Source of the DNA: Epiperipatus broadwayi
Taxonomy: Eukaryota; Onychophora; Udeonychophora; Euonychophora; Peripatidae
Direction: 5' to 3'
Length of the DNA stretch: 64,000 nt
NCBI GenBank assembly: GCA_028023455.1
Contig: JAQFVV010012498.1
Coordinates: 3,011,001 to 3,075,000 of the forward strand
Both the position numbers and the translations under genes were made by a program. A model generated the notes under the pieces. That model was not told the origin of the DNA. It saw only the letters and a list, made by a program, of their open reading frames with translations, and ran no database searches. Positions 1 to 10,763 of the stretch are shown here, piece by piece; the first letter of the stretch is position 1, and every line of letters starts with the position of its first letter.

Positions 1-607
1 TATTATATGCTTTAAAAGTAATCTTTGTGGTAGGAAAATTTATAATTAATTCTATGTTTTCAAAATTATTATTCCAAATTTCATTATTATATTAATTATT
101 TAATATAATAATTGTTGCAATTAACCTTTAATATTTTCAGACAGAAGTTTGATACCATCTGTCTCAGTTGTTAATCATATGACCTGTATAATAGTCATGC
201 ATACATGCTTACTAGTATTTGTGTTAACAAAGTTTAAAATATTTTAAAAATTACACAATAGAATTGAATATATTTATTTATCTATCACAAGGGCAAATAT
301 TAAAATTATATATCCTAAAGTGTTTAAATAGTTTTTATAAAATGAATGCAGTTAATAGAAATTAAATATTTTGTTTTAAATAAAATAGATATATTAAAAA
401 TAAAAGGTGGGATAAATTGATAAAATATTGTTTTTAAAAATCATTTTAAAGTGTTTAGTTAATTTTGAATAAAGCATAAAATTGATTTAAAATTAATATC
501 TTAAGTAATATTTTAAAATAATAATGAGACATATTTTATTTTTTAAAATTAATTGTGCAATCTCAACGTCATATGCAAACTAAGTATCAGGTGAAAAGCA
601 AAATCCA

Positions 608-641
608 CCAATAAGATGATGTAGTTTGTTGGGTATAAATA
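608..641 (+). promoter_or_regulatory. Candidate core promoter: CCAAT box plus TATAAATA
   Basis: CCAAT at 608-612 is followed 26 bp later by TATAAATA at 634-641. Copy B keeps both words with 27 bp spacing (12748 and 12775) while surrounding bases have drifted. Position and spacing suit an RNA polymerase II promoter with a start near 665. In DNA this AT-rich a TATA word means little alone; conservation of the pair is the evidence. Confidence 0.45.
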
Positions 642-3406
642 CTGCTGCATGATTAGTTCTTGAATGGTGCTAGTAATTTCTAAATTTTATACTTCTTTAA
701 TTTTTTTTTTTTTTTGTAAATTCAGTGTTTTAAATAGCCATCTTATTGTAATTTTGCAACTGATAAGGATATTAATTTTAAGTATTTGCAAAGAGAGTAT
801 TATTAATAAATTATAATAAGTTTTATCTAAAGGATGTAGTGCCAAATTTAAAGTTCCCTTTACCAGAATTTTCATCAAAACTTAATACGACTTCACGTTA
901 AAAATATGAAAATACCAACGATAAATACGAGAAATACGTACTTATTTAAAAAGATTTTAAAGGTAAAATTTATCATTATTAATGTAATATTAATGGTCTT
1001 AACAAGGATAACTATTTTATTAAGCAAGGATATATATTGGACATTATGCAGAAAGCTTAACGGGAAAGCTACTTGTAAATTAAAGTTAACAACACATTTT
1101 TCTAGTAATAAGATAGTCGTATCCAAAATTCATAAATAATATGACAAACTCATAATAAATTTTATGAAAAATAAAGCTATGGAAGTAAAATGTTTGATCT
1201 TTTGAAGAAAAACATTATGAATAGTTTTAAAGAAAAAACTGTCATAAGTAATAGTTAAATGAAAGTATTCTAAAGCGTATGTAATAAATCTAAATTTTTA
1301 TAAGATTATACGCGTTGCAATAATTTATTAAAAAAACCCAATAATTTGTGTAATAATGGAAATAACGATACTTGGGTAATAAATGATAAATTATCCTGAC
1401 AAATAAGACCTATAAATGAAGGAATTATGATAAGTAATTATTGAATTTATGGAAACAATATTTTAAAAAAAATTGCAAAAAAGTCTTATCTGGATGTCTG
1501 AAGTCAAGTTGCCGTGATTAATGCATTATCAAGCCGATACAGAATCCTAAAGAAGAAGCTTAAAAATAGTATTTTTCAATATTATAGTTTAGTTATTATT
1601 TTAATAATCATTGTTCTGGATAATAGAAACTATGAACTATTATTCTATAAACTTTTCCAGAACAGATCAATGATTATTTTTGTTAATTTTCCTAGATTTT
1701 TAGATGTTGCTTTATTTTTTATTATATATTTTTAAAAAACTTCAGCCGTGTTGAAAGGAGTACTGGGCATGCACCAACTTCGGGGAAGTTTGAACTTAGC
1801 AACAAAAGTTGATGGTTTTAATTATTCCTCAAAAGAAATTTTTTTTAAAAAAAAAAGCTCAAGGAAAATAAAAAAAAACATTTTATTTTACAAAGAACAT
1901 TTGTTTCAATATAGAAGATATACATAATTATGTCTCGATTTCTTCTTATTAACTATAGTCTTAAGTGTAATATTATTTTATTAGTAGAATAGGTACATAA
2001 ATATTAATTTATTTACTAATGGTATTATAGTTTTATAATAGTTTGATAGTTTTAAATAAGTTAACATTTCTACATGTGATAGTATGAATGTATATTATAT
2101 TATACAATGTTTATTTTAATTGATGGGCAAGAAGACATCATAAGTGATTTGACAAGTTGATATCACTTAGGTAATAGTTGTAGATATTCATATTTTATGA
2201 TGTATTTTTCTTTTGCAGATTATTAATGAATTATATAATGTTGAAGGATGAATGTTTGGTTATATGTGAACGCATTCATACAACACTTTAAAAATATAAG
2301 ATTAGAATTTATTTATTCTAAGGATATGCTTACTTTAATTTCATATTATTAGTATAATGTAACATGATGATGAATAATTATATGATTCTTTTACAAAGGA
2401 CTTTAATCTTTTAGATATTTAAAGTATGGATAATGATTATTTTGTATTTTGTTCAAGAATATTGGATAGGAAAGTAAAGTAACCTTTTTCTTGTAGATTA
2501 GTTGAAATCATTATGATTACAATTGAATTTTATTTGTTATTTTGACTATGTTAATTAATTTCATCTGTCATGTAGATTTGATAAATCTATAGGGAAATTT
2601 TGATAAGATAGTAACTTGGTAGTAATTTTAAAAAACATGAAACCAATGAAATGTTATTAATGTAGGATTTATTATGAGAATAGGAATACAATTTTGTAAT
2701 CTTATTAACTATACAGGCACAGTTAACAAAGCCCTGTAGCTGGTATATTTTTTTTGTGGGCATTTGTTTTATATTGAATACTGATGTTCAAGAAAGTTGA
2801 AGTAATAGCCTTGACATCATTGTTGGTAGTGGTCATTAGACAAATAGAACATCCCTCTATTTTATTGGTGCACTGTGCCATGACATTTTATCTACTATGT
2901 ACTGTTGAGTAAGACTCTAGTTTCTTCCCTATGCCTACTCATCTATTCGCTATCACGATTTTCCAAAGTAATTACATCACACAGTATCATATTTTAAAAG
3001 GAAATGATAAATAATTTAGAATTTAAGGACTGTTACTGGATGAATAAGTTGGTTCATTTACTTATAAGGAGGAATAGAGTTAATGCAAAAATGGAATTAA
3101 GAATCAAACGGAACTAAATAATAAAGAATCATAGAATATGTTCTATATTTATTTTGAAAATAAAATAAATTTCATGAATAAAATAAATGAAGTGAAGTTG
3201 CTCTGAAATTTTAAATAACTTCAAATATTTTTATTTTATTTTATAAGTATTGAACCATTAAGCATCACATGATCACATTTCCTATACTAGCACATTAATT
3301 GTTGATAAACAGAGCAAAACTCTCCATACAGTATTGCCACCTGTGCTAAACAGAGTAATCAATGGATGCCAGAAGGCTTGTGCATAAAATCCCTATCTAA
3401 TGCCTA

Positions 3407-3473
3407 CTCATCCAATATCCCCAGACTAGTTTCTGGCTTGTGGCCTTTGTCAGTGAGGAGCTTTGGATCTGAG
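3407..3473 (-). ncRNA. Hammerhead ribozyme motif, copy 1 (core CUGACAA)
   Basis: On the minus strand this matches the ribozyme at 3823-3889 in stem I (UCCUCA with UGGGGA; AUCCAA with UUGGAU), stem II (GGC/GCC), GAAA, and the minimal stem III AC-UA-GU followed by C. Predicted cleavage lies between 3424 and 3423. The core reads CUGACAA rather than CUGANGA: position 8, normally G and catalytic, is A, so this copy is probably inactive. The change is what loss of a CpG in an ancestral CUGACGA would give. Confidence 0.75.
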
Positions 3474-3822
3474 AGCACTGCATCTAGATCTTAGGATCTA
3501 ATGCAACCCTCTAGCAACCACCTTTTATCTCTACTTAACTACAAAACTATGAGAATGAAATTGAAAACACAAACAATATTTTCAACTTAAGCTCAATAGC
3601 TTATATAGTCATATGGGTCTGAACTCAGTTCAGCACCCATACATTTTGGTGTCTTTGGCTCTTTTACAACCATAGCCACCACTATCCTATTAGGCAGGAT
3701 TGGTGTTAAACCATTAAGCATCACATGATCACATTTCCTATACTAGCACATAAATTGTTGATAAACAGAGCAAAACTCTCCATACAGTATTGCCACCTGT
3801 GCTAAGATCTAAATGCAGTGCT

Positions 3823-3889
3823 CTCAGATCCAAAGCTCCTCACTGATGAAGGCCACAAGCCAGAAACTAGTCTGGGGATATTGGATGAG
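3823..3889 (+). ncRNA. Type I hammerhead ribozyme, canonical core
   Basis: All conserved core elements are present in order: CUGAUGA (3843-3849), GAAA (3863-3866) and cleavage triplet GUC (3870-3872). Stem I pairs UCCUCA (3837-3842) with UGGGGA (3873-3878), then after an internal loop AUCCAA (3828-3833) with UUGGAU (3881-3886), then CUC (3823-3825) with GAG (3887-3889). Stem II is GGC/GCC with loop CACAA, preceded by an A.A mismatch where G-C is usual. Stem III is two pairs (A3866-U3871, C3867-G3870) with a UA loop, the very short form known from Penelope- and retrozyme-type hammerheads. Cleavage would fall after C3872. The internal loops in stem I could make the usual loop contacts. Activity is untested. 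Confidence 0.85.
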
Positions 3890-4278
3890 TAGGCATTAGA
3901 TAGGGATTTTATGCATAAGCCTTCTGGCATCCATTGATTACTCTGTTTAGCACAGGTGGCAATACTGTATGGAGAGTTTTGCTCTGTTTATCAACAATTA
4001 ATGTGCTAGTATAGGAAATGTGATCATGTGATGCTTAATGGTTTAACACCAATCCTGCCTAATAGTATAGTGGTGGCTATGCTTGTAAAAGAGCCAAAGA
4101 CACCAAAATGTATGGGTGCTGAACTGAGTTCAGACCCATATGACTATATAAGCTATTGAGCTTAAGTTGAAAATATTTTTTGTGTTTTCAATTTCATTCT
4201 CATAGTTTTGTAGTTAAGTAGAGATAAAAGATGGTTGCTAGAGGGTTGCATTAGATCTTAAGATCTAGATGCAGTGCT

Positions 4279-4345
4279 CTCAGATCCAAAGCTCCTCACT
4301 GATAAAGGCCACAAGCCAGAAACTAGTCTGGGGATATGGGATGAG
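4279..4345 (+). ncRNA. Hammerhead ribozyme motif, copy 3 (core CUGAUAA)
   Basis: This is the second plus-strand copy, 456 bp after the first cleavage site. Stems I-III and GAAA are as in the copy at 3823, with cleavage predicted after C4328. The core reads CUGAUAA, again with A at catalytic position 8, and the outer stem I helix has an A.G mismatch (UGGGAU for UUGGAU). Probably inactive. Confidence 0.75.
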
Positions 4346-5041
4346 TAGGCATTAGATAGGGATTTTATGCACAAGCCTTCTGGCATCCATTGATTACTCT
4401 GTTTAGCACAGGTGGCAATACTGTATGGAGAGTTTTGCTCTGTTTATAAGTATTGCATATTTTTTAAGATAGATAATGTAGTAAAACAAAACAGTACAAT
4501 ATAAGCATAAGTACAATTTTCTATTTATTTTAATAATTAAGAAGTACATCAATAATTGCAACTATTCCATATTAAAGTAATATTAAATAGGAGATACTGA
4601 GTATAATAATAATAATGATTGGTAATGATGTCCACATATTATATTAATAAATCAACATTGGATATTTTGTGTATAATACTAATAACATTGCAAAATGAGA
4701 AATTAGTTAGTAATAATATCCATATTCGAAATTGTTATTTTTTGTGTTTTCCGCTTTATGCTTCAATGTATGTTTGAAGGAAGCATATTATAATAATTTT
4801 TAATAAAGAGATAATATTTTAGAATAAATATAAAGTGATTATAATTTTATTATAAAATTTGATAAAGAAGGAAATAGAAAAATTGTATTATATATATATA
4901 TATTTTAAAAGTCAGAGTGAAGCCTAAAATAGATGTTTATTGTATTAGTAGTTACAATGAATAATAGATGTATAATCGTGCAAGACTTATTATACAAATT
5001 GTAAATATTGTAAATAGATTATTGTTTATTTTATTTGTTAT

Positions 5042-5095
5042 AATAAAAATTTTGCTAAATTTGTTTTTCAAAATCTGTGTGTTAAGATTGTTTTC
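5042..5095 (+). terminator. Candidate polyadenylation region of copy A
   Basis: AATAAA at 5042-5047 is followed 20-45 bp later by a GT-rich stretch containing 'ctgtgtgttaagattg'. The same order occurs in copy B (AATAAA 16695, then 'ttttgtgtcttgattg'). AATAAA is common by chance here; the conserved pair gives modest support for a transcript end. Confidence 0.4.
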
Positions 5096-5299
5096 TCTCA
5101 CACATCAATCAACATGTTAAACCACAGAAGATTTGAACCAAACATAGCATTTGCACACAAATAAATAAAGTATTATTTAAGAATTATAATATTTTCTTAA
5201 GATTATTTTTTAAGAAATTAAATTTTACATTATCTTTATGGTCATAACTTGATTATTATAATAGTACATCGAATTATAGTACATCGAATTATAATGCTA

Positions 5300-5940
5300 T
5301 CTGTTGCCACATATATATTTTTCAGATTATAAGATACTACCACATTTTTATTGCAAAATCATATGAAAGATAAAGATTATGTTATAGTATTTCTTTATTA
5401 TTATTATAGCGAATAAGAATTATAGTGGATGAAAAGTTATGAAGAATTAGATCATACAATGAAGAATATTATTATTTATTATTATAATTACTAGTTAGGT
5501 GTGGTTGAGTATGATATTAAATCCCTTATCATGCTTGACTATAGTAATTTTAATTGACTTAAATTAGTTTAAGAACCTGATATTTATTTTAGCTAAATTA
5601 GTTTAAATAAAAGGATTAGGATTTATTTATTAATGTAATCTTAATGATTGGTTATTACTAAAGTCGTAAGTATACTATATATTATTATTTGAGATAATAA
5701 TAGGGGGGGGGGGGTAATGTTCTTATGCCATTGAGGTAGTATCCTGTGGGATATTGGCTCAATGTATTCTTTCTTACCACTTGTATCTCACTTCCAAATC
5801 TCATGATTTTAATAAATATTTTAAATATTTATTTATTTTATGTGAAAGTCTGTGCTCATACCCTGTCTATTACATATATAGACACAGGTATATATAAGCC
5901 TGTGTATTTCAGCTAAAACTGAACATTATTATTATTTTTA
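5300..5940. other. Segment present only in copy A, with a 12-nt G run
   Basis: Copy B passes from the homologue of about 5295 to that of about 5945 with almost nothing between, so this stretch was inserted in A or lost from B. It contains an uninterrupted G12 tract (5703-5714), a strong departure from the local composition. I see no ORF, terminal repeats or target duplication. Confidence 0.4.
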
Positions 5941-6309
5941 TTAATTTGAGCTAGTAGAACATTTAATATTAATACAGAATATTTTATTTATCAATTATAA
6001 GCATTTAACTGAGCATAATCATTAACTGAATTAGACCCATTTTACTTAATATTTCCCGGAAGTGAGGGTGCAAACAGTAGGTTAGAATATATATATATGT
6101 TGATATAAAGATTTTCATGGGATGCATATATAAAAGACATATTTTAAGGATTTATCCATGTTAAAATATTTTAAATATTGATTACCGACATTTCGACTTG
6201 ATCACACAAGTCATCTACTGGGTGATAAAAGGTAGAAAGATGGTTGTAGAGGCACTACAATCACCAGTTTGAAAAAAAATGTTAAAATTCCACCAATAGC
6301 AAAAATGTT

Positions 6310-8545
6310 AAATTGAAAATGTTTTTTAAAAAAAATTTTTTCAAATAGGAGGAAGTTTGCATGTATCATCTCACTTATTGATACAATCTGGCCTTTTAAG
6401 TATCTCAATGGCTTCTCTAATTTTGCACTGGTAGAGATTATGACATCTGGATACGATCCTGGTACTAGAAAAATCAATTTTATAACCTGAATCTATAGTA
6501 TGGAGTGAGAGTGCTGATGATGATGAGTGTTGGTTAACTGCATTAGCATGTTTATCTCTCCTAACACTGAAGCGATGATTACTCATACCTATGTAAGAAG
6601 ATTTACAATTTTCATGAGATTTGATAAACACCATGAAATTCAAGAGGGATTGTATTCTTAGGCTTGGTTATTATATTGCTGATCTTTTTATGAGTAGAAA
6701 ACACTGTATTTATGTTATAGCATTTTAATATATGTCCAATACTGTCTGCAGTTCTTTTTACATATGGAATACAAATCCTAATAGCTGATTTATCATCATT
6801 TTGTTTCCTATTTTGTCCATTTTGGGCTTGAAATATGGCTTTTTTAATAAATTTATAATTATAACTATTTGCTAATAAAACACTATTAAAATGATTATTT
6901 CTTTTTTCAGATGTGACTTATTTGAAAGGTTAATTGCTCTATTTAAAAGAGTTCTGGCTACAGTAACTATCTAAGTTGGGTGATGAAAATGTAAATATAT
7001 GTCCATGTGTTTATTCTTTCTGTAAATCGAAAAAAGATAAACTATTTGATGTACTAGTGACTAGAACATCAAGAAAATGGAGTTTTCCATTAGACTCTGT
7101 CTCCATTGTAAATTTAATAAGAGGATGCATATTATTTAATTGTAAAAAAAAATCATCTAATTTAGTTTTTCCATGTTGCCATATGACAAAAGTATCATCT
7201 ATTTATCTGAGCCAAATGAGAGGTTTTAAAGATGATGATTCTAAAGCACGAGTTTCTATATTTTCTATGAATAAATCAGTTATTACGCTAGAGATAGGTG
7301 AGCCCATAGGAGTACCAAAAACTTGTCTGTAATGCTGTTTATTATATACAAAATATGTGTTCAAGAGACAATGTTTAATCAAAGCAATAAATGGTTTGAT
7401 AAATTGCAACATTGGGAAATTACATTTAAAGCTTCATCAATTGGAATGTTTGTAAACAAAGACACAACATCAAAGCTGACCAGAATATCATTAGCATTAA
7501 TTTAAAAAAAATTTTAAAACAGAAATAAAATGACAAGAGTTTTAAATATATGATTTAATAGATGTGATTTGGAGTTCCTATTGTGCTTACTATTGTACGA
7601 AGGGGGTTATCTGGTTTGTGAATTTTTAGAAGTCCATAAAATTTTGGACAGACATTTGATTTTTCATGAAAGATTATTTTATTTTTTATTTCTGTTTTAA
7701 TAAGACGATTTATTAATAATGTATTTTGCTGTTTTTTCCAAATACATACTATGATCTCTTTTTGATGGTTTATAAGTTTTATCATCAAGCAAATCTAACA
7801 TTTTATTATGGTAAAGGTCACGATCCATAACAACAGTGGCATTACCTTTATCAGCTGGAAGTACAACAATTGATTTGTCCGATGTTATATTATTTAATGC
7901 TTGTCTTTCTTTCTTTGAAATAGTATTTTTAGTAAGCTTAGCTTTTTTAAAATGTTGCAAATCTGAGCTCTAGCCAAATCAGCCGATGAAGAATCTATTT
8001 TATCGAGAGCTGATTCAACATTACAAACAATTTTCTTAAAAGGTATCCGGGACAGCATTAAAGCAAAATTTAAAACCTTTTTCTAAAACCTAAACTTCAT
8101 CTGTAGAGAGGGCTTTCTTAGATAAATTATGAACAGTTTTTTTATTTCTATACGTAATGACTGGTGATTGTGTTCTAATTAGCATTTGTAATTTTTTCTT
8201 TTGTCTTGTTGTTACAAATTCTGAATCTTTAATCGATCTAAAATTTGAAATACAATCAAAACTAGTCCACAGTAAAATATGTATTTTATTATTAAGGAAT
8301 AAACGTAAATCCAGCAATACTTTGTAAATTTTGTGTAGATTTTTCAGTTTCTTTAATAAAAGAATTTAAAATATTATTGCTTGTTTTCCTTAGAATTTTA
8401 TTAAGATTGTAATTTTTCTTACGAAACACAATTTTACAACAAGTGGGTATAACGTTGTGATTTTTGCACACTAATAGAAAAGATAAATTACTAAGTAACT
8501 TACATTTTTTAATCCACATTCTTTCAAATACTCGAAGCTTTTAAA
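6310..8545 (-). pseudogene. PLE family A reverse transcriptase / GIY-YIG endonuclease, broken
   Basis: Fragments in several minus-strand frames make up one PLE polyprotein. In order: an N-terminal region near 8519-8292; LPADKGNATVVMD near 7861-7823, a PLE reverse transcriptase hallmark; FYGLLKIHKPD near 7641; GTPMGSPIS near 7316; and IDDTFVIW just below 7203, where the Tyr codon of the YIDD catalytic motif is a stop. The C-terminal GIY-YIG region includes SYIGMSNH and 'REAIEILKRPDCINK' (about 6640-6371). Known: PLEs encode one protein with a telomerase-like reverse transcriptase and a GIY-YIG nuclease used for target-primed insertion. Frameshifts and stops make this copy dead. Confidence 0.85.
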
Positions 8546-8559
8546 TATTTCCTCCCGGT

Positions 8560-9120
8560 AGAGGTTAATAATGTTGATACGAAGATTTTCACGAGTTGCA
8601 TATTTAAAAGACATATTTTGCGGGTTCATCCATGTTAAAATATTTTAAATATTGATATACCAATGTTTCAACTTGTTCATACAAGTCATCTACTGGGTGA
8701 TAAAAGGTAGAAAGACGGTTGTAGAGGCGCTACAATCACTGATTTGAAAAAAAAAATGTTAAAATTCCACCAATAGCAAAAATGGTAAATTAAAAATGGT
8801 TTTTTAAAAAAATCTTTTCAAATAGGAGGAAGTTTGCTGTATCATCTCACTTATTGATACAATCTGACCTTTTAAGTATCTCAATGGCTTCTCTCATTTT
8901 GTACTGGTAGAGATTATCACATCTGGATATGATCCTGGTACTAAAAAATCAATTTTATGAGCTGAATCTATAGTATGGAGTGAAAGTGCTGATGATGATG
9001 AGTGTTGTTTAATTGCATTAGCATTCTCATCTCTCTGCACACTGATAAGATGATTACTCATACCTATGTAAGAAGTTTTACAAATTTCACATGAGATTTG
9101 ATAAACACCATGAGATTCAA
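8560..9120 (-). pseudogene. 3' part of an upstream tandem PLE copy (GIY-YIG domain and end block)
   Basis: On the minus strand this begins with a GIY-YIG region (GVYQISCEICKTSYIGMSNH around 9110-9050) and continues to CDNLYQ- and EAIEILK-like residues, then the non-coding end block (8760-8560). It runs directly into the longer copy at about 8545, so the two form a head-to-tail tandem. It is truncated at the fold axis near 9120. Confidence 0.85.
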
Positions 9121-9124
9121 GAGG

Positions 9125-9592
9125 GATTGTAAAGCTTCTTACATAGATATGAGTAATTGTTGCATCAGTGTTAGGAGAGATGAGAATGCTAATTCAGTTA
9201 AACAACACTCATCATCATCAGCATTCTCATTCCACACAATAGATTCAGGTCATAAAATTGATTTTTCTAGTAGCAGAATCATATTCAGTTGTGATAATCT
9301 CTATCAGTTCAAAATTAGAGAAGCCATTGAGATACTTAAAAGGCCAGATTGTATCAATAAGCAAGATGGTAGATGCAAACTTCCTCTTATTTGGAAATTT
9401 TTTTTTTTAAAAAACTCTTAATTTAACATTTTTGCTATTGGTAGAATTTTAGCATTTTTTTAAAAATCAATGATTGTAGTGCCTCAACAACCATCTTTCT
9501 ACCTTTTATCATCCAGTCGATGACTGGTGTGATCAAGTTGAAACATCAGTATATCAATATTTAAAATATTTTAAGACAGATGAACCTGCAAT
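9125..9592 (+). pseudogene. Inverted PLE family A 3' fragment
   Basis: The plus strand repeats the GIY-YIG tail and end block of the neighbouring minus-strand copy, with about 9120 as fold axis. A frame from 9098 to 9421 includes CKASYIDMSN, RRDENAN, HTIDSGHKIDF and REAIEILKRPDCINKQD. It ends at (TA)n near 9590, within the terminal block. Inference: this is the 5' segment of the inserted cDNA, inverted on integration. Confidence 0.8.
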
Positions 9593-9657
9593 ATATATAT
9601 ATATATATAACTGAATATTTGTAAATACAGTAATTAAATAATTAAAAATTTTATCCA

Positions 9658-9701
9658 CTTAGGAGCACTTTCGATTATCCCAGTAATCTTTGTCAACTAA
9701 A
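9658..9701 (-). ncRNA. Hammerhead-like motif at PLE family B end, U3-A8 core
   Basis: On the minus strand: stem I UUUAG (9701-9697) with CUAAG (9662-9658); core UUGACAA (9696-9690); one A; stem II GAUUA/UAAUC immediately before GAAA (9672-9669); stem III AG-UG-CU; then C9663, the predicted cleavage position. Compared with CUGANGA, position 3 is U and position 8 is A. In known full-length hammerheads C3 and G8 form a Watson-Crick pair, so U3-A8 would keep the pairing. It lies just downstream of the GIY-YIG coding region. Confidence 0.65.
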
Positions 9702-9719
9702 GCTTTGAAATGCTAACTT

Positions 9720-10763
9720 TCCTAAAATTCTATGATCTTAATGTTTGCTGCTTGCCTGTTAATTAAGTCATGTTTATATTTGTATATTAGCATAGCTTCC
9801 TTTATTTTTCTTTTATTGTATTTTTTTTCAATTTGCAATATTTTTACATTGTTAAAATGAAAGTCAAAGCCATAAATACATGATTTATTATGGTCGTAAA
9901 AAACACATGCTGAAATACTATTATCTATTATGCAATTTTGTTTCGATTTCTGAACTCATTTTAATAATAGCCAGTGTTCTTAAGTTGTTTTTTTCAATGT
10001 ACATCTAGATTTACCTATATATCCACTGCCACATCTATATATCCATTTATAAATGACACAATTTTTATTTATAAATAAGGTTTTATCTTTGAAGTTATTT
10101 ATTAATTTGTTTAATGTAGGAGGTGTGTAAAATGCATTATCACATATACCGTTATAAATTTTCTTTATAAAATTTACTTGATCATTGGAAATATATGGAT
10201 TGATATCCATATTTTTTTATTAGCAGGAGAATCAATATTATTATTATTAAAAATTTTATTCTTATATTTTGTGTTAAAATCTCTAATAACATTATATATA
10301 TATGATTATAACTATAGCCAACATTTGACAATTCATTAGAATATATTTCAATATTTTTGCCTTTATCCAATGAATATTTGCAAAGACTATTATTTTTAAA
10401 TAAGAGGGACTTCAAACCTGCATTTTGTGTGACATTGGTACTTTTGATTTATATGGAATATAACTTCTTTTTACTATTGGTTTAATGGTCATACAGTAAT
10501 TCAGCATGCATTGATTTCTAGTTATTTTAAGTTCAAGAAACTGAACACACATTAAATCTTCATCTGTTTTTATCCACCTTAGGCCTTTTAATCCATTAAA
10601 TTTTTTAAATAACTCATTAATTGTATTTGGTTTACCACATACAAAAACATCATCAACATATCGATAATATACAGTAATATTTTTTGATAATATTCATTTT
10701 TCAAAATATTTTCTTCACATGTAGAAATTATAAAATTACATATTTGAGCAACAGTAGAAGTCA
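9720..10763 (-). pseudogene. PLE family B reverse transcriptase C-part and GIY-YIG, broken
   Basis: On the minus strand, from about 10680, the frame gives YYRYVDDVFV, the reverse transcriptase catalytic motif, followed by GKPNTINELF, FLELKITRNQ and 'PIVKRSYIPYKSKVPMSHK'. After a frameshift come SLLFKNNSLCKYSLDKGKN and, near 10210-9980, CVIYKWIYRCGSGYIGKS, a GIY-YIG core. The Cys-rich, YIG-containing block differs from family A (SYIGMSNH), so this is a separate family. Several frameshifts and stops are visible. The 5' part is absent. Confidence 0.8.

Larger units (their letters stand above)
3253..4443. mobile_element. Retrozyme-like non-autonomous retroelement with three hammerhead motifs
   Basis: A 1191 bp insertion sits between identical 12 bp direct repeats TTATAAGTATTG (3241-3252 and 4444-4455). 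The homologous empty site survives in copy B near 16116-16135 (aataagtattgcatattttt). The element has no ORF. Positions 3253 to about 3804 read on the minus strand and about 3805 to 4443 on the plus strand carry the same unit, so it is a head-to-head inverted multimer of about 1.2 and 1.4 units. On the plus strand two ribozyme cleavage sites (after 3872 and after 4328) are 456 nt apart, which would be the unit length of a released RNA. The right end stops inside a unit. Known: retrozymes are small retroelements whose tandem type I hammerheads yield circular RNAs, mobilised by another element's reverse transcriptase. Inference: insertion by target-primed reverse transcription with a 5' inversion. 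Confidence 0.85.
1..6090 (+). repeat. Copy A of an old tandem duplicated block
   Basis: This block aligns collinearly with about 12140-17050. Shared landmarks in order are a segment near 170-250 matching 12290-12380, a CCAAT/TATA pair at 608-641 matching 12748-12782, a stretch near 2240-2440 matching 14270-14460, the words 'agttaacaaagccct' and 'gcactgtgccatga' near 2730-2880 matching 14750-14920, an AATAAA at 5042 matching 16695, and an end near 6000-6090 matching 16960-17050. Divergence is large, so the duplication is old. No reading frame is shared between the copies, so I see no protein-coding gene. The left edge lies outside the window. Copy A alone holds the ribozyme element (3253-4443) and a segment at about 5300-5940. 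Confidence 0.75.
6095..9592 (-). mobile_element. Penelope-like element, family A: tandem copy with inverted 5' piece
   Basis: Read on the minus strand the insertion has three parts: an inverted piece (9592 back to about 9125), the 3' part of one copy (9120 to 8560), then a longer copy (about 8545 to 6095). Each copy's 3' end carries the same terminal block, with a hairpin of the form GACUUG...CAAGUC before GAAA. The final end, tatcaac next to (at)n near 6095-6105, matches the end of the copy at 48598. This tandem plus inverted arrangement is typical of PLEs. The insertion lies in TA-rich DNA, so a target duplication cannot be told from the repeat. Confidence 0.9.

Noticed and set aside
893-1139. 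Overlapping 77-codon frames on both strands in copy A
   Set aside because: No matching frame in copy B, background composition, no motif.
1605-1676. A 72 nt hairpin of pre-miRNA size (9 + 7 bp stems) in copy A
   Set aside because: The homologous place in copy B (about 13780-13860) does not keep the pairing, and such foldbacks are common in AT-rich DNA.
3253-4443. Reading the big palindrome as a foldback DNA transposon
   Set aside because: The two halves end at different points of one repeat unit, the target duplication is 12 bp, and hammerheads are present, which fits retroinsertion better.
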